Source of the DNA: Phlyctochytrium arcticum
Taxonomy: Eukaryota > Chytridiomycota > Chytridiomycetes > Chytridiales > Chytridiaceae
DNA: 64,000 nucleotides
Direction: 5' to 3'
Assembly (NCBI GenBank): GCA_025602905.1
Contig: JAHLKI010000038.1
Coordinates: 62,001-126,000, forward strand
Every line of letters starts with the position of its first letter. Position 1 is the first letter of the stretch. Shown piece after piece: positions 12,889 through 23,849 of this stretch. The position numbers were made by a program, and so were the translations under genes. The notes below the pieces were generated by a model. It did no database searches and was not told the DNA's origin. It was given only the letters and a program-made list of their open reading frames with translations.

Positions 12889-14115
12889 ATGACTGATTTT
12901 GTAGGTGCGTATACCATATGGACTTTTCCCCGGGCGTAGCGTCGCTTGGGGTCTTATGGTCAATCCTGCAAGAGCTAACGGGAATCATCCAACAGACGAG
13001 CTCCACCTCTTAAAGTCCAACTTCCATGTGGGATCTTACCAGCAAGTGATTGACGAGGCTACCGACTCGTCAAAGGTCCCTCGATCTGAAGAAGCGCAAT
13101 TGGAACGCGAGGTTTTGCTCTATCGCGCATATATCGCTCAGGGCAATACGAGTCGCGTAGTTGAAGAGATTCCAGAGAATGCTCCGTCAGACTTGAAAGC
13201 CGTCAAGGCCTTTGCTCAGTACATACACGCACGGAATGCAGGCAACACCAACAGTGCTAAAAGTGCCCTGAAGGCGTTTGAACAGATTGCACCAAAAGGA
13301 AAGCTTGGCGCCATGAATGTACTGACGGGGATGGCGTATTACCTGGAGGAACAAATTCAAGATGCACTCAAGACTGTCGTGCCTCATCCAAGGAATCTGG
13401 AGTGGTAAGCTTGGCCATCAGGCGTGATATGCTGCCATAAGTTGACGTAGACCGAAAAACCAGCGTTGTCTTGGCTATACAATGCTATCTCAAGCTCGAC
13501 CGCCCTGACGCAGCACGAAAAGAAGTCGAAAAGCTCAAGTCTTGGGCGGATGATGCGTCTTTAGCTCAGCTGGCTGAGGCTTGGACCCACTGTTACATGG
13601 TGGGGGAAAAATCTGAAAGTGACGAAACTCTTTCCCTAACTCTATTGTGACGACAGGGCGGCGATGATAAGGTCCAAGAATCTTTGTATATCTTTGAGGA
13701 GTTGGTTTCCTCAAAACTGAATACGGGGCGTCTGGTGGCGGGACAGGCTATCTGCAAGATGCAAATGGGGCAATATGATCAGGCAGAACGCATACTCCTG
13801 GAGGCATTACGGCGGGTAAGTTAACAGATTTGTAGCATGTCCTGGGACATCAGCTCATGCCTTCAAACCCTGTAGTACTCTAACGATCCTGACGTGTTGG
13901 CAAATTTGGTCGTTTGTGCCACGGCAACAAATAAGCCAACAGAAAGCATCACGCCATACATAAGGTGAGAACATTAACGCAGTCTCCCATCAGTCATGAA
14001 TTAACGATTAGGTAATAGTCAACTGCGTCAAGTGCAACCGCAGCATCCATTGATAGTAGAGCTGAGCGCCAAAGAAGCCCTGTTCGACCGCGCTGCGCAA
14101 CGATACGGGGCCTAG
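12889..14115 (+). CDS. COPE: Coatomer subunit epsilon (COPE)
   Basis: This is the TPR-like subunit of the COPI coat, which brings vesicles from Golgi to ER. A 16-base first exon (MTDFV, 12889-12904) joins at 12996 to DELHLLKSNFHVGSYQQVI, closely matching the animal start EVDELFDVKNAFYIGSYQQ. Conserved segments follow: VLLYRAYIAQGNTSRVVEEI, IQCYLKLDRPDAARKEVEKL, LAEAWTHCYM, FEELVSSKLNTGRLVAGQAI, YSNDPDVLANLVVCA, QLRQVQPQHPLIVELSAKEA and the end FDRAAQRYGA. Other introns sit near 13,405-13,450, 13,600-13,657, 13,816-13,874 and 13,963-14,016. The junction near 13,404/13,451 does not keep the frame with any GT-AG pair I can find. Confidence 0.92.
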
Positions 14116-14275
14116 TCTATCTATGTACATAAAAAATCTACATACAAGCCGGAAGTTCCAAACCCCATAACAGGAGGATCTGGCCAGAAAATTCCATAGG
14201 ATGTCGGGTAAATGTTGGAATGGGAATATCGTGAAGATGGGGTCGTGTAATTTCATGCTCTCACTGTTGCGGATT

Positions 14276-15718
14276 TTATTGCCATGCGGTAATTGGGACT
14301 TTCTTCTTACTCGCCCACTCTGCCCAACTTCCATCATATAGCCTTACATCGTCTGTCTTGCCAATGACTTCGAGCGCTAAATATAATATTGCTGCCGTTA
14401 CCCCACTACCTACTCTCCAGAATCAGTCTCCAAGATGGGAGTCGCACCCAAAAGATTCACGTACCACACATTGTGACCAACGGGCGCGATAAGTCAACAT
14501 TATCCAAAAACATCCTCCTCATAATTGCTTCACGCGGAAGTAACGTTTTTGTATCTGGATCTACTAGTTCCGACGCTGGAATGTTGATGGCCGATGGAAT
14601 ATGCCCTGATGGAAGTCCCGCACGAGGTTCGGGTTGATAACCGCCAAAGCTGGTAAAGATGTACGATGAATACCTCGCCAATATAAGCCGCATCCCTTCA
14701 TAATCTTACCGTCCGCGCGGTCGAGCATCCAAAATCTGAAAGTTGTGCGCGTACATGAAATCCGTGACATGAACCAACATTGTGTTGAAGTCAATGACCA
14801 TGGCTTCATTGAAATTAGCTCGGTAATCTGAGGGCTAAAGTCTCGGATAAGCTTGAGAAGGAGAATTCACCAAAGAAGCACATTTTGCATGTCGTACCGT
14901 GAATGACTCTTGTCCGCTCTTTACATTTCGCCCTTCCTTTAGCCATTTCGGTAAACCACCATCCAGCACACTGACATTCTTATGACCAAAGACTTTGAAG
15001 GTCCACCACACGCGAGGCGCCGAGAATATCCCTTGGGAGTCGTATACGACTATATGGTCATCAGCCGTTATGCCCAGTTCTCGCACATGGTCTTCGAAAT
15101 CCTCAGGCGTTGGGAGCATGTGGGGAAGTTTTGTGATGTGATCGGATACCTCGTCCAAATCGAAATATCTTGATCCCTGAGAGAATCATGTCAATCCCAC
15201 ATGCTTATAGTATGTGAGGTTTCAGGTTCTAACCTCGATATGTCGTTCCGTGTATTCTTTCCGTGCGTCTTTTCGTGGCGCTGGGGTAGTTCCTGCCAAC
15301 ATCCATGCGTCTTCGGGTTTGGATGAAACTTGGGGTTGCAGATACCAAGTGGCATCAATCACCACAACCTTGTGTAGATTGTCTGCTAGCCATTGTGTGG
15401 ACACGAGGGGTGGTGCTATAGACGCTTGAGTACCTGTGAGATTGTATGGAATTTACTACAGGGATTACCTGGAGATGTCATCGGCTCTGAAGACTTTACA
15501 TCCTCGCTTATATTCTGATGGGAGAATGCCATTTCTGTGGGTACGCAAGTCACAAACGTCCGTGAGCGGGTTTCCTTTGCAGATCGTCGAGCAGATTGCT
15601 GTGGTTGACAGCCCTTGTGCTTGGCGAAGAACAGCGCTGAAGCGGGTAATCGGATCGATGCCGGAGCTGAACAGCGAGTTTTGACACCCGCTAGTTGTCG
15701 CAGAAGAACCTTGCTCAT
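14276..15718 (-). CDS. TUM1: 3-mercaptopyruvate sulfurtransferase, mitochondrial-targeted (tandem rhodanese)
   Basis: This enzyme transfers sulfur from 3-mercaptopyruvate to thiol acceptors, feeding persulfide and tRNA-thiolation pathways. It begins at MSKVLLRQLAGVKTRCSAPA (15718), an Arg/Ser-rich, acid-poor N-terminus typical of a mitochondrial presequence. An intron brings in STQWLADNLHKVVVIDATWY. The first, inactive rhodanese domain has DHIVVYDSQGIFSAPRVWW and VLDGGLPKWLKEGR. The second has LPSGHIPSAINIPASEL and the active-site loop MCGSGVTAAILYLAL, split by an intron after the catalytic Cys codon. CGSGVT is the mercaptopyruvate type, not the CRKG loop of thiosulfate sulfurtransferase. It ends SWAEWASKKKVPITAW plus Q at 14276. 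Product is firm; compartment is inferred from the presequence. Confidence 0.93.
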
Positions 15719-15931
15719 TCTACTGATCTGATCGTATTTCAAGTTCAAACAGACTGTCTCACAATTTCGCATTTGACCTCTGATTTGACATCGGGATTTC
15801 ATTCGAGCTCGTTCAGCACGTGACTGACGCGTTTCGTTGAGAATGGCGCAGCAAATGTGTCAGCAGTCGGAATTTCAGATCCGATAAACTTGCATTGCAG
15901 AACGACAAATGACAAATGACACTTGACAGTC
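15719..15931. promoter_or_regulatory. Short divergent promoter between MPST and chibby with CACGTGAC box
   Basis: The start codons of the sulfurtransferase (-) and chibby (+) are 213 bp apart. The octamer CACGTGAC lies at 15,817-15,824, the same octamer as in the AVL9/COPE promoter at 12,800. I saw no convincing RFX X-box for the ciliary gene. Regulatory role is inferred from position. Confidence 0.45.
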
Positions 15932-16435
15932 ATGTCTACATGGGAAAATGTCAAGAAACACACCCGAAGACTCTCTGTGAGGTAAGCATAAAAGCTGCAC
16001 TACACTCTAGAGCATATATACTGAGTGATACGATAAAGTTCGCGACGATCGCCCAGCCTAAAGGAGAGAGCCATGTTTCTACGACCTACCGATAATGACG
16101 ACCCTATTGAAATGCAATTGGGCAAAAATCAACTGGTGTATAATGACAATGAGTGGATGCTAGGTGTGTGCGTGTGGACTGTTCTGTTACATGTCACCAA
16201 GAGCTGAGTTCCAATGTTTTGTAGTGGGTGAGGGAAATACCGAAGGGACACGGGAACTGGCCGAGAAGAATCGAGTCCTGGAAGGAGAAAATCAAATCTT
16301 GAAATTCAAACTGGCGGTGCTTCAAGATATGGTAAGAATATCCATTCACCTTTGTGGAACGTATTCCTGACCTCTCTCTAGCTCGCTACCACGAAACTGG
16401 ACATGTTGCAATTGCAAGCAAATCAAGGAAAATGA
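15932..16435 (+). CDS. CBY1: Chibby-family ciliary basal-body protein
   Basis: Chibby is a small coiled-coil protein at the distal end of basal bodies, needed for docking and transition-zone assembly. Start at 15932 (MSTWENVKKHTRRLSV). Four exons give SSRRSPSLKERAMFL (compare PPRKSASLSNLHSL), EMQLGKNQLVYNDNEWML (compare MNLAGQSLKFENGQWI), the leucine-rich coiled coil LAEKNRVLEGENQILKFKLA plus VLQDM, and LATTKLDMLQLQANQGK before the stop at 16433-16435. The total is about 110 residues, near the animal protein of 126. Order of motifs and length make the call good. Its presence implies the organism builds cilia. It shares a divergent promoter with the sulfurtransferase. Confidence 0.85.
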
Positions 16436-16566
16436 AAGTGTATGTTGGGGATAGCCATGATGTATATATATACAAGGGGGGAAATGTTTCTACATTTGTG
16501 ATTTTTGATCGTCGGGGTCGCTTGGTAAATACACTTTGAGTAATTTGATCCTGAGTATAAAAGGTC

Positions 16567-18859
16567 TCAGTTAGAAACCATACATGGGTTTTGAAATATT
16601 TTTTTTACATACCACTCCAAGAAAGATACAGTAAGAGCTTTACGTTTCAGAAATTGCTCTTCCACAGATTCAAGCTGCTCGTTGCGGAACACGCTTTGGA
16701 CAGGTGTGGTGCAGACTTGACACTTGACTTTATTGTAATTTTCTTCTTTGATGGCGTCCACGCAAGACTTGCAATACGTATGCTGACAAAGAACAAGTTA
16801 ATTGTAGTCATCACGACGAGCTCAAAATGAGACTTACACCACATGGAACCATCGTAACTGGCTTTTTGAATAGCTCCACATCTCTTGGGCACAGGAAGCC
16901 GGTCTACACAATGATGAATATCAATTAACAACATGAATTGATCCTGCTGGGTCTCACCTCCATTCGTTCCTCGGCAAGAGCATACTCCTCCATTCTATCC
17001 TTGATATCCCGTTCGATTTTCTTGAGTCGCTCCATTCTAGGCTGAAACTGTTTCTTATTCAACTCCAGAATGATCGAATTCAGCTCTAAAACAAAGATTG
17101 CCATTGTCAGTAAAATAGATCTCTTGACAAGCAGCCAAAGAGAGGTATACGCTTACTTTCAATATCCTTATCCCGCGTTTCGACACCATCATTCAATCGA
17201 TCAATCTCCTGTTGCAGATTCTTTTCTTTCGACTGCCACTTCTTTTCAATGTTGTCAATAAAGTCCGTGTCGAGGTCTACCCGGCGCCCTTTCTGTTCTT
17301 TCGGGGCGTCCGATTGTGGCAATACAGGTACTATAATCATCTCATTAGACCCCCCATCCTAAACTTTTTCTCAGCGAACCCGCCTACCTGTCGTTTTTCC
17401 CACAGCCTCCGTCATCTGTAAACTCATGGCCCACATCTGCTCCTCCTTCTTCTCCAGTTTCGTCTCGTAGTCATTAATCGTATCATTGACTTTGGTCAAC
17501 AGATCCGTAACATCTTTTTCTTTGCGGTTCAATAACGTTTCCATGGCTTTATTGCGCTCGGTTAGTTCGTTCCGTTGTTTAATGAGGGAATTGAGTTCAT
17601 TCTGGAGTTGCTTTTTCTGCCGCTATAGCCAAAAAAATCAGACCCAATACCACAAAAATGATGAATGCGTAAAATTGCGTTACAATGGCAAGTTGACAGG
17701 CATGCTTGGCTTCCTCCAATTCTTGAGCCAACGCCTCAAATTCACTCCGTTTCAAATCCTGGTTTCGTTTCACGGCTAGGTAATTGGCCGTCACTTCCTT
17801 ATTGGCGTCCATCAGCTCTCTAAAACGTAAATTCCTTAAGCACTTCCACTGCTGCTGCCAAGGATACAATGAGGCCTCACCGAACGCGTTTTTGGAGCTG
17901 AGAATTCTCTTCCCGAAACGTCGACTCGGAAATCGTCACATATTCATACTTGTGCGTCAACTCCCTTTAACCCCCCAGCTGTTAAACCAGTGCAACACAC
18001 TTGAGATAAATGACAAATTCCCTTACGTGAGATTTTTTTCGAGTTCATTCGCGCGACGCTGATACTTGATCGTCAACACTTTCTGCTCATCAATGTCAAA
18101 TTCCATATTCCTATAAAAAAAACCACCCGCCCGAAATCAGCACCCAAAATACCCTAAAATCGTTTACAACATTTACTTGATAACAACTTCCAACCCCCTA
18201 ATCCCATTCTTCTGTTCTTCAATCAGTAGCCGCTGCGCACTCTCATCCTTCTTCTCGGCTTCAATCATCCGTTTATACTGTTCATGGCTCAACTTTAGCT
18301 CTTCGATGATTTTGGCCAGGTCGGATGTATCCTGCTCGGCTTTGGCCCGTTTGCGGATTTCTTCCAGGAGGAGTCGCTCGGTTTCTTCTCTGTTCTACAT
18401 TGTCAGTGAGCTTGATGGGATGGAGGGATGGGAAGGGGGACGTACTGGGTCCGGGAGAGGTGATACCCCTTCTGATCCCTCTGACGAAGAAACGCGATTT
18501 TATCATTTTTTTGTAATAGTTCGGCTAGAACCCCAAAAAAGACGTTAAAAACCCCCTCCATTCAAAGAATTTCCATATTCATCTTACTACTACCCACCTT
18601 CAATATTCGATTTCTGCCTGCCCATCTCCCTTATAACCCCCCTCGCATCCTCCAACTGCCCCACATAATCCTGATTGATTTTATACAATTCCTCGCAATA
18701 TTTCTTCAACTTTCGTAATGCAAATCCTCCTATTCAAACAAATATTTAGGATTACTGATATCATGAAAATGATGGGGTTAGGATTTTACCTTTCATGGCC
18801 TGTTCCTCAGAGGGTTCGGGCGGGGGAAGTACATCCCTTATAATTGGATCTGCATTCAT
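16567..18859 (-). CDS. Long coiled-coil protein with C-terminal RING/U-box-like zinc finger
   Basis: No family name is recognised. It starts at 18859 (MNADPIIRDVLPPPEPSEEQ). At least eight exons encode almost continuous heptad-like coiled coil, for example KLKKYCEELYKINQDYVGQL, LAKIIEELKLSHEQYKRMIE, MEFDIDEQKVLTIKYQRRAN and LVTKVNDT-like segments, roughly 600 residues. The C-terminus is a zinc-finger domain: FLCPRDVELFKKPVTMVPCG, HTYCKSC (joined across an intron near 16,788-16,846) and KCQVC, a RING/U-box Cys-His pattern, then FRNEQLESVEEQF and the stop at 16567. A coiled-coil E3 ubiquitin ligase is a reasonable inference. Lying between chibby and DRC8, a ciliary role is possible but unproved. 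The last residues could change if one more intron exists. Confidence 0.72.
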
Positions 18860-19014
18860 TTTTTTTTGGGTGTGGTTATGTACAGAAAGTGATTCAAAAT
18901 TTCGTACCTCAAAAAAACGTAGATCCGACCACGGTTACGTGATGAAAGCTGAGTGGCTTAGTCTCGCGTTCGTCCTTCACCCATCCACCCTCTACCAAAA
19001 AAAACCCGTATACC

Positions 19015-19963
19015 ATGCCCCCGAAACGAGTCAAAAGCGCCAAAGGCGGTCCATCTGAACCCAAAGCACCAGTGGAAACTATTATTCCAGATGAAACGCG
19101 TCAGGCACTCTTGAAGCGTATCAAAAAAGGTAAAAAAAGTTTCATCCAACTTTTGTGATGTGATGGCTGATATGTGGGTGGTTGTTCTATGTTAGCGTTT
19201 AATACATTTGATCAAGCCGAAAACCAGACTTGTGATAGTAAGTCCAACCCCACCACCTTCGCAAAAAAACCCACTAAAACAGTAGGATTTTTTTTATAGC
19301 AAGAGAGGTGGGAGCCATTATCCGCTCATTAGGCGTTTACCCCTCCGAAGAGCAACTCCAAGGATGGATCGCCGAGGTATGATGCAAATCAATTAGGAAT
19401 TTGTTGGGAATTGATGCAGGATGGAGTGTAGATGGAAGGTGAAGAAAAGGGCGGGTTTGTGACATTTGATCGACTGGCCAAAACGGCATTACGACTTTTG
19501 ACCACCAATTTTTTGCGAGATGATGAAGAGGTAAAGCCAACACCCCCCCCCCCCCCCCCCCCCCCCTCATCAGACTACGAAATACCTAACCTCATAACAT
19601 TTCAGAAACTCTACCGTGCATTCCTGGTAAAAAAAACACCCCTCCCTCCCTTCACCTCTTCCACTCACTAACGTATCAAAGGCACTGGACGCAGAAAATA
19701 AAGGCTACCTAACCCCTGACGAGCTCCGGCAGTATATGACGACAGAGGGCGAGCCCTTTACGTCTGAAGAGATGGATGAGATGTTGATGGTGCGTTCAGT
19801 CGTAGGAGTGGATGGGGAAAGAGCTGATTTTGGGGTTTTTAGGCGTGCACGGATCCGACTGATGGCAAGATTTGGTTTGAAGGTGAGGGATATAACTGTT
19901 TTTTTTTGGGTTAGAGAGTCTAATAGGAAGTATATAGACTATGTCACCATTTTAGCCCAATGA
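19015..19963 (+). CDS. DRC8: Dynein regulatory complex protein 8 / EFCAB2 (EF-hand, flagellar)
   Basis: DRC8 is an EF-hand subunit of the nexin-dynein regulatory complex of motile axonemes. It starts at 19015 (MPPKRVKSAKGG). Exons give LLKRIKKAFNTFDQAENQT, REVGAIIRSLGVYPSEEQL (compare REIGTIIRSLGCCPTEGEL), GFVTFDRLAKTALRLL, AFLALDAENKGYLTPDELRQ and YMTTEGEPFTSEEMDEML (compare YMTEEGEPFSQEEMEEML), then ACTDPTDGKIWFEDYVTI and the stop. The second EF pair keeps D-x-E-N-K-G-Y-L. Seven small exons; the intron at about 19,531-19,604 holds a 24-base poly-C tract. The first 11 kb to the left and this gene together argue for a flagellated life stage. Confidence 0.9.
19543..19566 (+). repeat. Poly-C homopolymer tract in a DRC8 intron
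   Basis: Twenty-four consecutive cytosines lie just after the donor site of a DRC8 intron. The tract sits in the stretch where the branch point and polypyrimidine tract would be. Length is likely variable and prone to sequencing error. Confidence 0.95.
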
Positions 19964-20496
19964 GAGGGAAACCATCTCTCTGTTTCCCTCCAACACCCAT
20001 TAAAATCCCAAAATGCCTGGTCATCAGGCGGATATGTTTTTGGCGGAAAGCTGTTGTATATATATACTGTACATTTTTTTTTCCATTCTCTGCGAAACAT
20101 CTATTCTCAACAACCCGGGGGTAGTTTAGAAAATCCAAAAACCCCTCCGTATTTTTCCACTATTTTCCCACGTTGGGGACCTCTCCCATCTTTTCCCCCC
20201 CAAATTGATACTCACTCGCAACCCGGCCGATTTCGGTAGTGGTCAACGTCTCGTTTTCCTTGTGCTGTATATGACTTTTGATATGAATTGAAATGGTCCG
20301 TGGACCACAATTATATTAGTCGTCTATAAGACTATTTCCCGAGACCTCCGCATAAGAGCTCTGGCAATACACGAGCGAAGAGAGCCATTTTCACGTTCTG
20401 ACAATACGAAAAAAAAATACCCACGGATTTTACTAACCGTTTCCGAGTCCAAAAAAAAACCCCCCAACTATACACATGAAAAAAAATCCCTCATAA

Positions 20497-22351
20497 TCAC
20501 GATTTGATCGGAACTTTCCGCTTGACCAATTTCCTCACATACTCCCACGTCTTATCCGCAACCACCGTCCCAAAAAACCCCTTCCCATGTAAAAGTTTAT
20601 GTTTTTGGCGAATCTAAAAACAAACATCCGATCAATACCACTTTATCAAAATAGGAGAGGGGGACGCACCATGTAGTCGGGACGGGATAAGATGGAGCTT
20701 AAGGTCGTCCAGTCCCGTCGTGAGGGGTTGAGCAGCATAGCCTCCCGCAATTTTTCAAAATCCTAAAAAGAGTCGTAAATATCATTGAAGGTGAAAAAAA
20801 GATTCAAGGGAAAAAAAGGACAACCTCTAATGTCCACGGCCCGGTATTCAAGGCAGGATTTAGGAACCGGGTATAACGTTCCCGGCACTGGATATCGTCC
20901 CGGGTTCCCACTAATGCCGCAATCCGTCCCCAATCTGATTTTCCGGTAGTTTCCACAGCCATTTTCAATAACTGATTTCAATTCATTAGAAAAAAATATG
21001 TAGAATGATAAGGGGAGGGAGAAGGCGCGTTTACATGATCTTCTTCAGGTGTCCATTTTCCGCGAGTTTTACTTCCCCCAATTTTTTTCCAGCGTTGGAG
21101 ACATTGGGTCCGTGACCGGCCGGGTAAATGACTGGCCACCCGGCTCCAAAATGCCGATTCGGTGTTTTGGTTGGTGATGTCGTGCGTTTTTTTCATGTCG
21201 GAGACGATCCGGTGGAGGGTTGCGTCTTCGGAGGGTGTGAAGGGGCCGGTTTTGTCTTCTTTTGTGAGCTGGCGGTACGTACGGAAACATTGGATTCCCA
21301 CGCGTCCGTTCTGGTGAAAGAATTGATGAGATTGATGTAGGCGGAATGATGGGGTTTCTTTACCCCGACTGCAACAGCAATGCGTTCCCAATCCCGTTCC
21401 TCATGTGAATCAAGAGCGACTCTCAACCGCTCAATTTCATCGGGCGTAAACTCCGAATTACGAGAAATAAATGGATGTTCGCTGACCGTCCACTGTCGAA
21501 AACACTCTTGCGCGTCACGCGAAGAGACATGCGTCGCAATCTGTTCCCAATTCAAATTGGACATATTCTCCAGTTCGGAGCGGGGGTCTAGCGTGACTTG
21601 ACCTGTTTCGGGGTTACAGCTGCACATGGTCCTGTAAGTCCAATGCACTGGATAGGTGTTGTGACATGGAATACGTACTGTAAGAGCCGGTTCTGGTATC
21701 TGACAGCTTCCCTCAACAACGCCAATTCGTTCGATTTCCCTAAATAAACCGAAAAAATGTAAATAAACCGAGAAATTTGTAAGGTGCGAAAGAAGAGTGG
21801 TTACATTTATGGGAGAAATAGAGACGGTGGAGGTTGAGTGCCTCTCCAAATTTCTGATATTCCTTCTTGGTATCCTGATTCGGTTCTGGGCTCTAGAACA
21901 AAATTCTTTAAAATTCCGTGCGTTTGAAAGATAGAAGATCGTTCACAGTGCGTACCGAATTGTCATGCGGGTCATGGAAGAAGGGGTATCTGCCTTTGAG
22001 TAATGTGTCGACATTGGGTAGGACGGACGGTCGTTTGCGTTTCTAAAATGTCATTACATTATGAGTTTAAATAAGTACATTGAATGCATGCAACAACAAA
22101 ACCTTTTCATTCAGTATCCCCTCCTTTTCCTGATGAAGCTCATAAAATTCATCTTTTAACTCGGCCTGCTTTGCGCGATTCTCTCGCAACTTGTTTTGCC
22201 ATAATTCCAAAATTTGAGCTGCAGTCAGAGTCTCGATGTTGCTCTGGTCGGTGGGCAAGGTCAGAGTACGTATTGCCTCGGTCAAGATCTCGGATCCGGA
22301 GAGTAGTGGTCGGTCGAAACGGGGGCGGTTGGTCGTCACATCATTCTGCAT
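20497..22351 (-). CDS. Myb-repeat protein, SNAPC4/SNAP190-like
   Basis: SNAPC4 is the DNA-binding subunit of the snRNA-activating complex, which binds proximal sequence elements of snRNA genes. It starts at 22351 (MQNDVTTNRPRFDRPLL). The N-terminal part has ILELWQNKLRENRAKQAEL, then KKEYQKFGEALNLHRLY. A run of Myb repeats follows, each with spaced Trp residues: LNWEQIATHVSSRDAQECFR plus QW, DWERIAVAVG, AFWSRVASHLPGRSRTQCLQ plus RW, and DWGRIAALVGTRDDIQCRER plus Y. The C-terminus ends in KLVKRKVPIKS. Several short introns interrupt it. The half-repeat preceding full repeats fits SNAPC4 rather than c-Myb or CDC5, but Myb proteins are easily confused. Confidence 0.7.
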
Positions 22352-22554
22352 TACAGTGTGACACTTTGTTGGCGCAACGATCCAGACAAAAGACTGGTAT
22401 CAATCTTTTCCGCCTCGATTGGAAAACATAATCTTGGATATATTTGCGGCACCCTCTCTCAAAATTGACGCTTGATCGTGGGATAGATTGCCGTGAGCTC
22501 TCAGCTCTCACGATTGAAATTTTGCATGAAAGTGGTACGATCTTGGCTTGATTG

Positions 22555-22802
22555 TTCATTTGTTGTCATGGAAATATGACAATATCAGGAATTCGATTGG
22601 AACGAGAACGACCGAACGCCAAAACAACAAATTCACACACACATTTCACACAATGGCAGCTTGATAACGAAAAGATTCCAGAAGGAAAGGTTTGTGTTCC
22701 TGTTTATGCCCTGAAGATCCCTTTATATATACTCTCGCACGGACATTTTACACCAGCGTAACTCGAGTTGAGGCAGTCTCTCTTTTGTTTTTGGCAACAC
22801 GG
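22555..22802 (+). pseudogene. Decayed partial copy of the U1A/U2B''-type snRNP gene (5' end)
   Basis: This stretch aligns in order with the 5' end of the intact snRNP gene at 36,866-37,132. Shared blocks: TTTGTTGTCATGGAAAT plus TGAC upstream; a CACACA-rich leader directly before ATGGCAGC; GAAAAGATTCCAGAAGGAAAGG against the end of exon 1 and its donor; and an AGTTGAGG ... TCTCTC ... GCAACACGG block matching the start of exon 2. Most of exon 1 is deleted, and a TGA follows ATGGCAGCT, so it cannot encode the protein. Retention of intron 1 shows a DNA-level duplication, not a retrocopy. It starts 290 bp from the divergent SNAPC4-like gene. Confidence 0.82.
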
Positions 22803-23849
22803 ATGCCATATAGCTCTCTCTCTCTCCATATCTGCGTCCAGAGCAGATATCTGATAGGGCACATGGTGAACTTGTTGCATGTGTGTTCTTATTCAGGGGA
22901 TCTGCCTTTTGAGAATATCACATTTGCGAAAGCTTGATCAAAGGTAAACTGAGGGTGAGATCTGAGCGGGAGTAGCGTTGCCACTTGCGAGTACTCGAGT
23001 ATATGGCGCTAATCAAAGTTACAAGTTGACGATTGCGAATGTTGGTTTAGAGGTCCCCCCACGAGTCGGGTGCTGCAGAGGGATGATCGGGTATAAAGAA
23101 CCCTTTGCCGTTAAGCATTTTGTGTTTTATTTTCTGACCGGCGGAGCTGCAGCACCTTCCGTGATCTTTTTACCGGGTGGGCATATCTACTCGAGTACCC
23201 AGATGCAACCTTTTAGAGTTGTATTTCGCGACAATTATCGCCTCAGGGCAGGCCTATGGGAAATGAAAGGTTTGCAATAATATTTCCCGCGAAAAACTCG
23301 AGTATAGCTGTGATCATTTCACTGGATGAAGCCCTTTCTTCATGCGTCCTCCTCGAGTTTATAATAAAACCCGTCTCCAATATGAACGCAATCTGGGGGT
23401 GAAAAGCAAGCGCCTGTCTATGAAGCGTCCCTGAAACGCTTGATCCCAGTCTCCGGATTCCGGGGGAATGTGCCTTATGTGGCCGCCGTGCCATGGGGGG
23501 CTAACCCTAGATAACGCTAATGCGCAGTCGTTGCAGTTGATAGCGACGCGTGTCCACCCGTCAGTCACATTGGTCATAAACAGCGTTCGTTTCCGTTTCT
23601 GAGCGTCAAGGAGCAGCCAGCCAGCCTGAACTCAGACTACTCACAAAAGAAGGAGCATCCCACGAAACACTTTTTGTTCAGAACCACTGCGCACGAATAC
23701 CCCCGCCCACGCATCTTTTTAATCTCACCCTGCAGGTAACATTTTCGTTGATCATTGTCGTTGAGGTTTTTGATCACTGAACTTGCACTATCAGGCTTTG
23801 GACGTTCGACTTTTGACGCGACAAAAAACACACACACAAACAAACCGAC
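22803..23849. other. Gene-poor stretch with repeated ACTCGAGT palindromes
   Basis: No coding region is supported here. A CT microsatellite lies near 22,815-22,834. The octamer ACTCGAGT occurs at 22,993, 23,189 and 23,296, and just upstream at 22,761, with a further CTCGAG at 23,352. This is far more than expected for a 600-bp interval. The remainder is probably upstream regulatory sequence of the subtilase gene, or remnant sequence. Confidence 0.45.

Noticed and set aside
19543..19566. Poly-C tract as possible quadruplex or regulatory element
   Set aside because: It is a plain homopolymer inside an intron; without length polymorphism or expression data it is recorded only as a repeat.
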